DNA from: Atrina japonica | Taxonomy: Eukaryota > Mollusca > Bivalvia > Pterioida > Pinnidae | Assembly (NCBI GenBank): GCA_030159075.1 | Contig: BROG01000003.1 | Coordinates: 791,001 to 855,000 of the forward strand | DNA: 64,000 nt | Reading direction: 5' to 3' | Shown: positions 23,714 through 37,900 of the stretch, in pieces | How the letters are laid out: each line of letters opens with the position of its first letter | How positions within the stretch are numbered: position 1 is the stretch's first letter | The notes under the pieces: model-generated | What the model saw: the letters and a program-made list of their open reading frames with translations, nothing else | The model's database searches: none | What the model was told of the DNA's origin: nothing | Program-made: the position numbers and the translations under genes

Positions 23714-24756
23714 ATTGGAGTGACTAAATGATACTGTGAAGCTGAAAAATACAATTTACAATTTGACCCTTTCACACCCATGTATCAAGGTAGTCTGTTC
23801 TTTTCTATTGTTTTAGACCAACCTATTATGATTTATGGTGTTGGAAGGGTTAGATGATTTCTTCCACAGATTTTTGTGTATTGGGGAACTTGGGTCATTA
23901 TATTTTGGTTCTTCTTTGATGATTTGAACAGATTTGAAACTTTAAACATGCCTATAATAAACATCAGCATTGTGCCAAATGTGAGTCAACTAGCATCATT
24001 TCCCTATAGTTTTCTATATTAAATCAATGTTTTTCAAATACCTGCCACAGATCAATGCTATTGTCAGGTTTTTTTTTTCAAAATTCAATGGTTTAGAGAA
24101 AAGTATACTTAGTTTATTCTGAAATTAGTTTTAAATTTCTTTGAAGCTTTATCTCTAAGAAGCAATCATATTTCACTGACACCATTTATTATGGACAAAG
24201 AAGGAACTGACATTGTATATATTACTTGTCAATTACATTCAGTGCTTTGTAGTTTTCATAAATAAAGAAATCTACACTTTCTAAACAACTTTAGAGAGTG
24301 CATAGACGTTCACCCAATTGTGCACCAAATATAGGAGCAAGGCCAATTATTCAAAAGAAAGTTGATTTAGCATAGAACACTACTGGTGGAGTACCAATAG
24401 CCAGCTAGGACCAGTAGCCGGCTAATGTGTTACTTCAGCTATATAGAACTCAATTTTGTGAAAGATTTTTTAGATCATTCATTGGATGTTAGAAACTGAA
24501 AGGAAAAAATGTTTTATGGTACATACTAAAACGAAATCACCCTATAGCCAGTTACTGGTCCTTGTCAGCTTCTAGTCTGCACCCAGTATGGTTAAATGTC
24601 TCTAGTTGACTCCATTTTGGTACGATGCTGTTTATATAAAATCAATAAAGAAAAACCCAGGACCTTCCAAACTCTGGGAAATATATAAGCAGGATTATAA
24701 CGGTAATCCGTCCTAATTCGAAAATTCCCTATTATATTGTTATTTCATATGCACAG

Positions 24757-25620
24757 GTAAACTACTCACTGACAAATTATTGTTTGATGTCAACATTCCA
24801 CAAATTTTACAGTTTGTATAATAGTTTTGTTTGCGACTACTCTGTTTCACTAAGTGAAATGTTGAGTTGCCTGTTCGATGGTGGTTGTTGAGACGTATGT
24901 ACCAATTGTGACGAGGATTTGTTCCTCATGTATTTCATTTGGATTTGACTGTGGACTCACGGTGGGTGTGACCGATCAACAGAGGATGCTTACTCCTCCA
25001 TGGCACCTGATCCCACCTCTTGATTTCAAGAGGTCCGTGTTTGTCCATTTTTTACCAGATTTGTACCTATATCCTGGACATCCTAATGATTTATAGAGGG
25101 CAAAGCCCTCATATATGTAGAGAAGCTCACATTTTTATTCCTGCTACATCTGGGGAGTCGTACTACTAATCGTAAAAATTCTGCTCACATTGGGAAATTG
25201 TGCGAGACATAAACAAAATGTCACTCAGAATTTAAAAGTCAAACTTAAAAGTGCATTGCAGAGTAGGTAATAAAGTACTGTACTGGCAAACGTTTTGCAG
25301 ACTAAAACTAGGCCATAACGACTAGGGTTGTACATTGAACCCGATTACAAAGCGTATCCATTATTTGGATAATGTGAACTGCACGGAGTGATAGATACGC
25401 TGGGATAGAGTAAAATAGATAGCATAAAACATAATGTTGCATTTATTGCATGAGTGATAAATAACACATAAGATTCTATTTAAGTTTTAAACGGACCGGA
25501 ACACTTACTTGATAAAACCACTGAACATCAATCCCTTTGCCCTCTCCATAGGTTTACCTATGTATCATTATTTATACTTTGGTATCTGAGACTTTTTATA
25601 TTGTTTGAATTTCTACACTC
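24757..25620 (+). repeat. Dispersed repeat B copy with nested insertion
   Basis: Repeat B from GGTAAACTACTCACTGACAA to GGACATCCTAATGATTTATA, then foreign sequence from 25,096 to about 25,575, then the rest of repeat B (TTTATACTTTGGTATCTGAG). Confidence 0.7.
25096..25546. mobile_element. Element with GAGGGCAAAG inverted ends, nested in repeat B
   Basis: GAGGGCAAAGCCCTC at the left and CTTTGCCCTC at the right. It interrupts the otherwise continuous repeat B. The word GCAAACGTTTTGCAGA inside it (25,287) recurs at 25,782. Confidence 0.5.
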
Positions 25621-26004
25621 AGCTTCACTTTGGTATTTTATTGAGAGCGAAGCAACTTGATTAGAAATTACCCAAAATGCAATACTACTCTATAGTCTCA
25701 TTTACTTTCTCCAGGTACACCTAAAAATCAACTTCCAAAAATGTTTAACAATGAGGTGCTAAACTACTATACCAGCAAACGTTTTGCAGATTCAGACTTA
25801 AGTTCAACGTAACACTGGAACTGCAAATTATGCAAATTCTAAATATCTGGTGTCATAATGTAACTGTAACGTCATTTTGCAGGAAAGGTGTTGCCCTATG
25901 GAGATCGAATAGAATCTCAATGAATGCTTTTTCTCGCATGTGTAAAACGAGGAGCTGCGCTCTCTTTCAAGGCATTATTCATATTAGTTTAGAATGTGAC
26001 TTTG

Positions 26005-26201
26005 CATATGTCTTAATCACAGGTACTTGTGGACAGGACCGACTAAATTGCTAATCCTATAAATCCCCCCTCTGGCCTTACCTACAGACAGGTAAGGCCA
26101 AACTGCCCAAAGCCAAGCTGGGCAAAGGGGGATTTACAGGATTAGAAATTTAGTCGGTCCTGTCCACAACTGGCACAAGTGCCTATGGTCTTAATATGTG
26201 A
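26005..26201. repeat. Long inverted repeat (fold-back hairpin)
   Basis: The left arm TTGTGGACAGGACCGACTAA is matched inverted by TTAGTCGGTCCTGTCCACAA on the right. Pairing continues through CTAATCCT-TAAATCCCCC and outward through GCACTTGTG-type sequence. The centre holds a smaller perfect stem, TGGCCTTACC/GGTAAGGCCA. Confidence 0.85.
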
Positions 26202-26439
26202 TGAAAATTTGGTGGCATGGTAAAAATATAAGTCAAAATAAATGAGCATTAAACAAAAAATTAAAAAATGAATCCACGTCTGCTCACACTTTGTTAACAT
26301 GTACACACGATTAACATGTATTTGTTATATTCTCACCTCTGGTGTACCGGATAAGCAATGTGTACTTGTAAATACTAGAACTATAATGATGATAGAACGG
26401 TACAGATTAGTATTCCGGATATTTACCAAATCTTCTGGC

Positions 26440-26590
26440 GCCTCCATTTCATTGAAGTATTAAGCCATGTAGGTTATATAAGATAAGTCCCTTATACCTT
26501 CCAAATAGTCATCGAGAACATTGACTTACAACCGTGTTTATTAAGTAATATCATTAGACAATACAGGGGTGCAATTATCGGACGTGGGCT
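26440..26590 (+). repeat. Dispersed repeat shared with 60,780-60,925
   Basis: GTTTATTAA-TAAT-TCAT and TACAG-GTG-AATTAT-G-TG blocks with the same spacing occur in both places, one beside lyase copy B and one in a CCDC6 intron. Divergent. Confidence 0.45.
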
Positions 26591-26591
26591 G

Positions 26592-26624
26592 GGGGGGGGG
26601 GGGGGCTGGGGGGGGGGGGGAGGG
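26592..26624 (+). repeat. G-tract with quadruplex potential
   Basis: Two runs of about 14 and 13 guanines separated by CT, followed by AGGGTAGTGG. It is only 14 bases upstream of the Tc1-type MITE end. Confidence 0.9.
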
Positions 26625-26637
26625 TAGTGGCTTACTA

Positions 26638-27189
<552 letters not shown>

Positions 27190-28607
27190 TACACAACGAC
27201 CTGTGCTGTGGCCATGGGGTACCTTTACCGGCGGTATATAAAACTAACATGTTAGCTTTATATATCGATGCATATGCAGATTACGAGATTTAGAGGTACG
27301 TGACCGCTCAAATTATATTACGTGAAAAATGGTAAAAAGATCTCCGATTCACACATTATACAACTTAAAGACATACTAATCAAAACTAGTGCACACATAC
27401 ATACACTGCAATTAGTCAGAAAATGATAAAAACAACGTGACACATACATCCCTAATTAGCGATCGCACGTGTACCGTTCACTGCTGAGAACATGTCAAAC
27501 TTGAATGTACGTCAAATTGTGGGAAGTATTTCACCGAAAATTGCAGTTATTCATATTTCTAAATATAAACATTCTATTTCTATACATATACTTGTACCAC
27601 TTTCAAGTTCAATAGATAAAAACGATAGAAAGTATTGGTATTATCCGGCCAGTAAAGATTACAGAAGTGTTATATAAATAGCTTTAACAGATTGAGGTTT
27701 CTTTAGGGGAAATTTAAAGAAGGGTGGCAAATTATTAATTTGTCTCAGCTTCATTTCCATCCTCAAACCATTCCAACGTTCTATTTCTGATCCTAAAGCA
27801 CAACACAATTTCTTTATCGAAGCTATCTCTCTTCATTTTCTGTCCTTTGTGTTTTGTTTACTTGCTACCTTTATGGCAACGTGTTTTTGTCTTTGTGGAA
27901 TGTTGGTAAACTCGGACCTATCTCAATTCGTGCGCATCTCAACTCGTATCCTCTTTGACTAAGCCGTGCCTACGGTTGACCGACTCGTAACCAAAACAAT
28001 TGGAAGAGTCGTGCCCATCGTTTTACTGATTTGTACACAATATCGTACAGTAGGAGAAATTACCCGTTTTCCAGATAACTTTTTTTACGGATATAGAAAA
28101 GGCACGGAATTATTTTTCACCACAGAAAATTGATCCAGGTATACATCTTCTACCATTGAAAAATAACCCAAATATATTTTCACATGTCGTACAAGTTACA
28201 CATGTTTCAGTAGGCTGACATATAGCTATACACATGGCAATTGTGTGGTGTTTGTCAGCAGTGCAATTTCGTTTGAAAATAACGACGTTTTCGATAGCAT
28301 GTTTCTGTCAGGTTTTGCTATACGAAATTTATGCGAATAGGTCAAGATAGACGGGGTTTTATGCCATGTATTTACTTATTACTTTTATTACTTGTTTAAG
28401 TAATTATAATTCAAAGAATACTACTTCCGATATATCTATAAGACTGTTTATCACGCGTAATGACGATCCTACTAATAGTATTTTACTTAAAAGTTTATCT
28501 CAAACAACGACTAATTTCTGTTCTGTCATATAAACAACTGAAAAATCCGACATAGTGATTCCCAAACTTACCATGAACTGTAAACAAACAGTAAAGGGAG
28601 CCCCACC

Positions 28608-28921
28608 GTCGTAAAACCATGGTCTGTGGTTTCACGTACCCGAAATCACTCGTACATATATATTTTTTATTATTCATGAAGCCTCGGCCAATGCGAGTAA
28701 ACGGTGCTCACTCATTCGTCAGCTAATCACATCGAGGCTTTTAAACAATTTCAGAATCGTATTAGATCAACGGACTTCGCGATAAATTCCGTTGTCGATC
28801 ACAACTACAGTGATTGGATAAATTTACTCCTTTATTAATATTAATTAGCTACGAATGATTTCGGGTACATGAAACCTTGGGTAGGCAAGTGCATAGCGAT
28901 TCCGGACAGTGGTTTTACGAC
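28608..28921. mobile_element. MITE-like element with TIR GTCGTAAAACCA
   Basis: GTCGTAAAACCATGGTCTG at the left and the complement of CAGTGGTTTTACGAC at the right. The arms also share GGTTTCA-GTACCCGAAATCA. CpG-rich compared with the surroundings, so probably young or unmethylated. Confidence 0.6.
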
Positions 28922-29288
28922 TTTACGCCCATCTACACAATTGGTGTTCTAAATTTCTTTGTTTTCGAAACCAAAATCAAATCGCCGAAAGCTCGAAAAT
29001 TGTAACGACCCCTTTACCTTATATCAATATAACCTGGCGGGATATAGTCTCGTGAACACTTTTTCTTGACCTGGACACGTTCAAGTTTGGTAATAAATGT
29101 TCAAATCTTCAAGAAAACTTTAAACTTTAAAAATTATCACATTTGTAAGTATTTAGTAATCAAATTGAGTTTATGTTTTTTTCAGGTAAGTCTAGTTATT
29201 TATTTTCTGCATTCCAAATGCAACTGTTATATTAGAATATTCAGAACTTAGTACTTTAAAATAATCTGTATTATTTTATTCATGCATG

Positions 29289-29397
<109 letters not shown>

Positions 29398-29727
29398 CAT
29401 GTATTAGACATTCAAAATATAGCCTATATCTTTTCCATATAAATCGGAAATTTGAATAGAAAAGTAAAAGAAATGTGATATTTATATCATGAATATTATT
29501 GACAATAATCCCCTTTTTGATGCATAAAAATGGCAAATATTGAAGTTAAAAATTACATTTTTTCTCTCGTTTTTTTTGGAAGGGGATACCCCATCCCGTA
29601 AATGCTTATACATGTATATATATAATATTTCAAATTAGAAAGGTACATATAATGTAGACTTAAAAACCAAGGGGTTCGTGGGCAAGGGGCACTAAGAGGG
29701 TCCTGTCCACACGTTCATATCAAATTC

Positions 29728-29755
29728 GAGCTCATATGAAAAGATCGTCTTGAGC
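29728..29755 (+). ncRNA. Deleted hammerhead-like motif, copy 5
   Basis: GAGCTCA joins directly to ATGAAAAGATCGTCTTGAGC. The CTGATGA core and helix II are lost by an internal deletion, while the cleavage-site side and helix I 3' strand remain. The flank AAATTCGAGCTC is shared with copies 3 and 4. Confidence 0.45.
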
Positions 29756-30751
29756 ATTTGTTTTGACCTCTTTTGTAAAAATATCTTGTTCCCACTTTTT
29801 GGTAAAATATTTATTACAAATTAAAAATTAGTAAAGGACAAAACCCCTGATAAATCAAAAAAAAAAAAATGTGAACATGATAAAATTATAACTTGTGGAA
29901 TGTCAATATTTAGGCCTATTTCATTTCCAAACTCTTGTTGTGAAGTATGAATAGCATAAACATAATGTGAAGAAGGATAAAAGTACCAAAAAAAAAATGG
30001 TTGACATAATTATACATACATTGTATCAGCGATTTTAGCTTTATATATCTCTGATTGTATACAAGTGTATTATACAAGTGTGTGTGTATATATATATATA
30101 TATATAGTATAAACTGAACTAGAGCATATACATTTGTGACTGAAATAAGTTCAGCTGTCGTTCCCGTGTGACTGAATGTAAAATTTGTCGTAATTTGAAA
30201 ATGCCTATAATATTTAAAAAGAAATGAATAATAAAATTTATGTAGAACACATAGAAAACTTTCTGGATTCTACAAACAACCAATCATGTACAGCATTTTT
30301 CCTCTAGATCTCGCAATTGACTTCAAGTGTGTATTCCCACGCTATTCCGTCCTCCTTCCTTTATCATTGTAAAAGCTCATTCTGTCCTTAAATTCTTTCC
30401 TAGTATTCTGATTCTGTGTCTATTTTCACGTACTTCCTCCCTCAAAATCCGCCTCGAGTCCATGGGTCAAAAGTCAAGATGTTTACGTTACTGTTCGGCA
30501 ATGAAATTAATTCAAGTTGTCAACTTGCAGTAGGCCTTAACATATATCTGATGTGTGTCCTTTTAGATATAGTGATGGTAGTTTCTCGGTGTAGCAACGA
30601 AGCTATACGATAAACGCGACGATTTCGGCTTTCCCATCGTAAATTTTCCACATTTAAGTAGTAATATCCCTCAGTCACCCGCACATGGAGTTTATATTTT
30701 ACAAATGATCCGATTTGCCAGGGCGTGCACAACATAAGAAGATTTCATATA

Positions 30752-31141
30752 CAGAGGTAAACTACTCACTGACAAATTATTGACACAGGGATATCGAAAA
30801 CCGCGTTTAATGTCAACGTTCCGCAAGTTTTACGGTCGGTATTATAGTCTTGTTTGCGACTACTCGGTTTCACTAAGTGAAATGTTGAGTTGCCTTTTCG
30901 TTGGCGATTGTTGAGACGTCTGTACCAATTGTGACGAGGATACACTCCTCGCGTGTTTCATTGGACTTGACTGTGGACTCACGGCGGGTGTGACCGGTCG
31001 ACATGCAGGTGATGCTTACTCCTCCATGGCACCTGATCCCACCTCTTGGTTTCCAGAGGTCCGTGTTTGTCCATTTTTACCGGATTTGTATCTATGTCCT
31101 GGACATTCTATTGATTTATGCTTTGGTATCTGAGGTTTTTA
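30752..31141 (+). repeat. Dispersed repeat B, longest clean copy
   Basis: Runs from GGTAAACTACTCACTGACAA to TTTGGTATCTGAGG. Richest in CpG of the three good copies (CACGGCGGGTGTGACCGGTCG), so likely the youngest. A fourth, strongly decayed copy is at 15,384-15,520. Confidence 0.8.
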
Positions 31142-31874
31142 TATGTCAAAACTCTTCAGACTAACTCGTTCAACTTGCTTTCAAGGCTTTCGTTTGATTT
31201 CGTTTGATATGTCCGTTTCATATACACTTTGTTCACTTTTCTAACTTGAACCTCACCATCCTTTTTGTCTTTAATATGTAGGACAATTATCTCCGGTTTT
31301 CTAAATTGGGATATGTTAGTTTCATTTGAAATGAATGATTTTCTCTCGAAAACTGGAAATTTCCATGACGTTCGGTGATTAATCATAGTAGGCCTACATT
31401 CTCTTATCCACTTCCCGGTTCAAACAAAAAACTTCAGATTTGAGATTTAAAAATGCATACGAAACACAAAATGTATACATTTTCGCACATTCGACATATG
31501 TTATATTATCAGAGATATATAAAGCTAAGAGCTCGCTGGTTATATATGTCGCGGGTTTTACCTTCTAGAAAAAAAGTTTTAAACTTTCTCAGTGTATGGA
31601 ATTTTTAAATTTTGATTTTATACTTATTCCAGGATATAACATTGCGGTCTGTCTTTTGATTGTCTATAGCATTTTATATAAAACGTATCGATTTTGTAGC
31701 CAAATAAAAACACTAAATAATTTCCGGAACAACTTTGTACGCAATTTGTTTCAATTTTAGATTGTATAAAATCTAGTTTCTTCTAGGTGCAGTAAAAGCT
31801 TGTTAACAGTGTATTTAACCGATAGAAACTCAAGTTATATATTGACAGCGTTTTGTTGATAACAAGATTCGAAG

Positions 31875-31964
31875 ATGAGTGCGACAGAGCTGAAGAATCA
31901 AGGGAATCGCTTGTTTGCCAGTAGGAACTACGATGCCGCCGTATCTTGTTATTCAAAAGCAATT
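31875..31964 (+). CDS. STUB1: STUB1 exon 1
   Basis: Thirty codons, [20 protein letters not shown] then [10 protein letters not shown], form the first TPR helix pair. The donor is GTAAAT, phase 0. Confidence 0.95.
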
Positions 31965-34900
31965 GTAAATATATTTAATCACATTTGATATAGAATTCGT
32001 TTTACCGAACATTGGATTTACATTGAATTCATTCAATTAGTGAAATACTCTAATGACTCTCACACTCAGTCATACTCATAGGCATACTAATAAAGCGGTG
32101 GCACGATTACCTCCAAACACCACAGACCAAAATTACAATTAAATCGGAATAAAGTATCCGTAATCATTTCATAGTCTAAGTCAAATCAGCGATATATAAA
32201 GCTTTATATATCGCTGGTCAAAATAACTGTGTCCACTAGTTTGGGCTGATTCAAATAAAATGGTTGATACCCACCTCTTAAATCTAATTTAACCATGCCC
32301 ATGATATTTTAAAAATTATTCCGTTTTGTTCTAGATATTCACATTCAAATTACCCCAAGGAGAACTTACATCTAGGTAATGACTGTGTCATATAATAATC
32401 GGTCCAGCCTCAAAATGTGTCTGGCCACACTGAAAATGTTAATATTTTCGGTCTGGGTCTCAAAAATATTCTGTCTTCCCCCCACCCCCGCAGTCCAAAT
32501 TATGTGTTACCAATTTTACCAATTTTGGTCTGGGTAAAATCTCAAAGGAAAGTTAAATAGTTTGAAATGTTATTCACCGTAGACCTATACTATAACCGTT
32601 GTATATTTATAGTATACTAAAAGTTCTGAGAGTTTTCAAAATCATAAAATATACCAAGCGATATCAATTTACTAAAATAGATTGCTGCTTAGCATGTTTT
32701 ATCATATAAATAGCTTTATGTAATGATGTCTGTTTTTGTATATTGTTATTATTTAATAGAATTGATAGTTTATGGCAGGTATTATATATATACATGTACT
32801 TGAGTCATGATAAAGACAATAGACAGGAAACAACTCCAGGTTCCGGCACCATAAAAATTGAAAATTTACTGAAGTCTGAGATTATTTTCAATTTGGCCTG
32901 CTCAGTCATTCAGATTTCAGGATTAGCCAAAGTTGAGTAAAATTTTTAGACTTGAGTAATTCTTAAGTTTTATGGTGCCAGGCCCAGGTTGGGGACATCT
33001 ATTAAGAGTATGGAATGCTTTGTTTTTATGTGTATATAGGCTCTATGTATATGTGTTATTGTGTTTGTTTTTCTGTCACTGTCATTTTAGCATGTGCCAT
33101 TTACTCTCTTTTAATTTGATTGAAATTTCATTTAAATGCCAGCAAATGACTGTGAAAGCAAGTATGGAACAAAATTATGAATATTGATATTAATATTATT
33201 ATGCATTGTCAAGATAGAGATGAGACATTTAGTTTGCAAAATAAAGTTTAATACCTTTTTCATTTGATATCAATGAAACCACTAACTGACCGTGACACCT
33301 AACTTTGTTTTCCAAATTTTTCAGAAAGGTTGTAAACAATGGAAACTATTATAACATCCTCTCATATATTAGAACGTATGATAGAAATTATGGTAAAACA
33401 ATAGAATGGGTTTTCAGATTTACTTTAGTCTGTCAACATGTGATATGGAAGCTATATATTGCTCTTCATGCCCCCTCAAAAGTTCAAGCCTAACATGCTT
33501 TATATATCATTGGTCAGGTTATATAGATATCATAGCAGAATATAATTATGGACATTTGAACATTTGTGCTACATGTATGGAAGTTAAACATTGCTTAAAA
33601 ATTATAAATTTATCAATGAACAGTTAGTTATATACATGTATAAGCTTATTCAGTACTATTTGTTGATTTATTGGTCAACAGACACGAAAAAATTTTTTTC
33701 GTATATATTTGTGTTTTGTCCATATAAACAATAATTCAAAAACATCATTTCCGGTTTATTGCACCTAGCGGGATATTTGGTAAAAGGCAGCAACTCTTTA
33801 ACACGCTTGACTCTTGATTGTGAGGTCGTGAGTTCGCGTCCAGCCAGCGGCAGGTTGGTTTCCTGTCCTTCGGATGAGACAGTAAAAACCGAGGTCCTGT
33901 GTCACAGTAGGTGTCAGTACGTTAAAGAACCCTCACTGCTCAATGGTGGTAAATATAAGTGCAGAGCATAGCCCAAAATTTGAAGCCCTTCACTGGCATT
34001 TGTTGACGTCTCCATATGAGTGAAATATTCACGAGTGGGACGTTAAACAACAATAAACAAACAAAACGAAGTACATGTATATTAGCAATGTCCTATCATT
34101 AGGTGTCATTGCCATACTATTGCTGTATCTCGTGATGCTTTAAAGGTGGGTAGATCAACTTACCCTTGTCTTGGGATAAATTTACCTCACCCCCCTCTTC
34201 AAGAATTGACCAGAAATATAGCTGAGCCCAAAGTCACCATATTTACTTGGTACTCGAGCTTGATTAACTTTTCATGATTTTAATGTAAACACACACAATG
34301 TATGGTGTAACTGGACATATTTATATATTGATGACATATGATTGTAAGAAATGGTGCAAACTATTGATCGCTTGAAGAAACTTTCAGAAATATTAAAAAA
34401 ATGTTGGGAGTATGTACTCAAATTTTGAGTACTGTACTCACATATTTACTTATTTTTACAGGTAAATCATCAGTGTATGATGGTGGCTAGTTTTTAATGG
34501 TGGAGGAGAGAATCCCATTACATTGCACCCATGGAGAGACCACTGGCCTTCATATTCCACAAATCACCTGGAAAACTTTATCACAAAATCGGCTTAGGTT
34601 GCAGTGGGACTTGAACCTGCGCTGACCAGAGGTGATATACCTCATGGTCTAAAGTACAATGTTCTAATTACTCGACCATGATGGCCCCAAATATCTATAT
34701 ATTAGATGATAATAGTCTTTATAGATGTAATACAGATACTCTTTTTCTATCTTATATACATTTGTATTGATATGTTCTTGTTTTATTATTATACAACAGA
34801 TCAAAAGTCCATCCATGCCTACATACTTCACAAACAGAGCCTTATGTTATCTAAAACTCAAAAACTGGGATCTCGCCATACAGGACTGCAGGAGGGCACT

Positions 34901-37900
34901 TGAAATGGATAGATCTCTGGTCAAAGGTCATTTTTTCATGGGGCAAGCTCTCGCTGAGCTTAATTTGTATGATGAATCAATTACAAGTTTAAAGAGGGGT
35001 AAGTATGGGCTTTTAGGTACATTAGATATAGTAACATGTTTTTAAATACATAGGGGCCTACAGTGGAACCTTGCCTAAAGACCACCTCCCTTGGGAGATC
35101 TCGCATATAAGACCCAAAATATTCAGTTGCCCAATAAATATTCAATAACAAACAAACTCTCACTAATCAGACCACCTGACTAATTAGACCACCTGACTAA
35201 TTAGACCACCTGACTAATCAGACCACTTTAGTCAGTCAGTTCCGATGTCTTAATAGAGAGGTTCCTTTGCACTTTAATTCTTTCAGTTTTTTTGTGTTTT
35301 CCTCATATACATACAAATGTATGATTTTTTTAAATGATAAATTAGCACATGACATGTATTTAAAAAAATAGCATTAATGGCGATAAAGTTATTTTAGTTT
35401 CATTTTGTTGTTATTTAAATGGTGTTTTATGCCACATTCAACAGTTTTTCATTTACAATGTATATGGTGGTAACCAGTTTTTTATGGTGGAGAATCCGGA
35501 GAGTACATGTACCTGTAAAGAGACCAATGACCTTCCAGAAGTATTTTGGCAAACTTTCTTACAAAATTAGCTTAGGTTCCAGTAGGACTCAAACCCATGG
35601 TATCTAGAGGTGAGAGACTTTGGGTTTTAAAGCTCAGTGCTCTAACTATTCAGCCATGGAGGCCATTTATTATCATTTTTTTTAATGATATCATTATTTG
35701 ATCGTTGTTGTACATAATGTAAATACATGTGTATAAAATGTAAACTCAATTCAGGCTTCATTAGAATTGTTGTAAATCAGGAAATTTTCGCGGGAGTTTA
35801 TACAAGTTCTAAATTTATTCACGAGATGGTATTTTCGCGATTTCGAATGCCTCTCTCTTCATACTATCATCCTACTTCATTATGCAATAATTTTATTTTT
35901 TGCGCGCTCGTGTTCTTGCAAAATTAGGCGTAAATAAAATTCGAGAAGTGACTGTTACCTATATGATACATGATATACTTGATTATTAATTACTTTGCTG
36001 TAAAAAAAATATGATTCAGGAACAAATTTTTATTGCAGCCCATGATCTTGCCAAAGATCAGAAAATGAATTTTGGTGATGACATTACATTTGCACTTAGA
36101 ATGGTAAAAAAGAAAAAATGGAATGCAATAGAAGAAAAACGTATTCAACAAGAAATTGAATTGCAGACCTATCTAAATAAATTAATAAATGCAGACAGAG
36201 AAAGGTGATTCTTTTTGTCAGTCAGTTTGTCTATTCTCTATTAAATTTGTCTGTCTGTTTCTCTGTTTGTGAGTCTGTCTATTTCTGTCAGTCTGTCTAT
36301 TTCTCTGTTTGTGAGTCTGTCTTTCTCTGTCAGTCTGTCTATTTCTCTGTTTGTGAGTCTGTCTATTTCTGTCAGTCTGTCTATTTCTCTGTTTGTGAGT
36401 CTGTCTTTCTCTGTCAGTCTGTCTATTTCTCTGTCAGTCTGTCTATTTCTCTGTCAGTCTGTCTATTTCTCTGTTTGTCAGTCTGTCTATTTCTCTGTCA
36501 GTCTGTCTATTTCTCCATTTGTTAGTCTGTCTATTCTTTATTTGTTAGTCTATTTCTCTGCTTGTGAGTTTGTCTATTTCTGTCAGTCTGTCTATTTCTC
36601 TGTTTGTGAGTCTGTATTTCTCTGTCAGTCTGTCTATTTCACTGTTTGTTAGTCTGTCTATTTCTCCGTCAGTCTGTCTATTTCTCCATTTGTAGTCTGT
36701 CTATTCTTTATTTGTTAGTCTATTTCTCTGCTTGTGAGTTTGTCTATTCTCTGTATGTGACTGTCAGTTTCTCCATTTGTAAGTCTATTTCTTGTTTGTG
36801 AGTGTCAATTTCTCTATCAGTCTATTTCTCTGTTTGTCAGTCTGTCCATTTGTCTGTCAGTCTGTCTGTTTCTCTGTTTGTGAGTCTATTTCTCTGAGTC
36901 TGTCTATTTCTCTGTCAGTCTGTCTATTTCTCTGTTTGTAAGTCTGTCTATTTGTCTGTCAGTCTGTCTATTTGTCTATTTTTCTGTTTGTAAGTCTGTC
37001 TATTTGTCTGTCAGTCTGTCTATTTCTTCATTTGTAAGTCTGTCTATTCCTCTGTTTGTAGAAAAAAGAAAGATGGTTCAATTTTTTCATTTCTAATTCT
37101 GTCTATCTGTCAGTTTGTTCAGTGTGTCTATTACTCTATTCATGAATCTGTCCATTTTTCTGTCTGTGAAAAAATGATGGTCCATTTCTCCATTTGTCAG
37201 TTTGTACTCCTCCACTTGTAAAATAAAAAGAAAGATTGCTGTCCATTTCAGAGTTTGTCTACTTGTCAATATGTTCAGAGTGTCTATTTCTCTGTTTGTT
37301 CACCATGATTGTTTTTCTATCCACAACATTTTTGTTTTTCTGTCAAATAAGTTCTTTCTTTCCTCAGAATTTAACCATATTTTGTGTATTGCTTTCTATC
37401 GATGAAATATAATATGAAATTGATTTTTGTCAACATTCATTCAGCAGTATTTTGCCAGAGTTATGGGACTCTATATGAATGACTATAACCAGTATTTTTG
37501 CTGGAATAGTGTTTCTCAAACACATCTTGTGTTTTTATGCATTTGACTGATGTTTCTATTCTCCATTGTTGTTATTTTTTGTGATAGATACCTATGTTTG
37601 CTTACCCCCCCCCCAAAAAAAAAAACAAAACAATGAATTCTGTCCATGATCCATGTCATGAGTCGATTCCATGTGTAATTAATTCAGTATGAAATTTTAC
37701 TTTCAGAATTCTAAATGAATTGAAGGAAAAATCAAATGGTGAGGATGGAGACTGTGAGGAAGTTATAGGAGAAATAAATGAGGAAAATGTATGTGCATAG
37801 TTTTAGAAGTCATATTACATATATTATTACAGTGGAATTCGTCTTGCCACTTAAATGTGGTCTCTCAGGACAGGTAGTCTCTCAAAAGAGGGGTTAATTA

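Noticed and set aside
34560..34690. Possible functional tRNA gene
   Set aside because: The tRNA-like part is the head of a repeated SINE, with mismatched stems and an attached body seen at several other sites.
36205..36652. Ser/Val/Cys/Leu repeat frames of 106 and 127 codons
   Set aside because: Translation of the STUB1 intron minisatellite; it lies between two verified exons.
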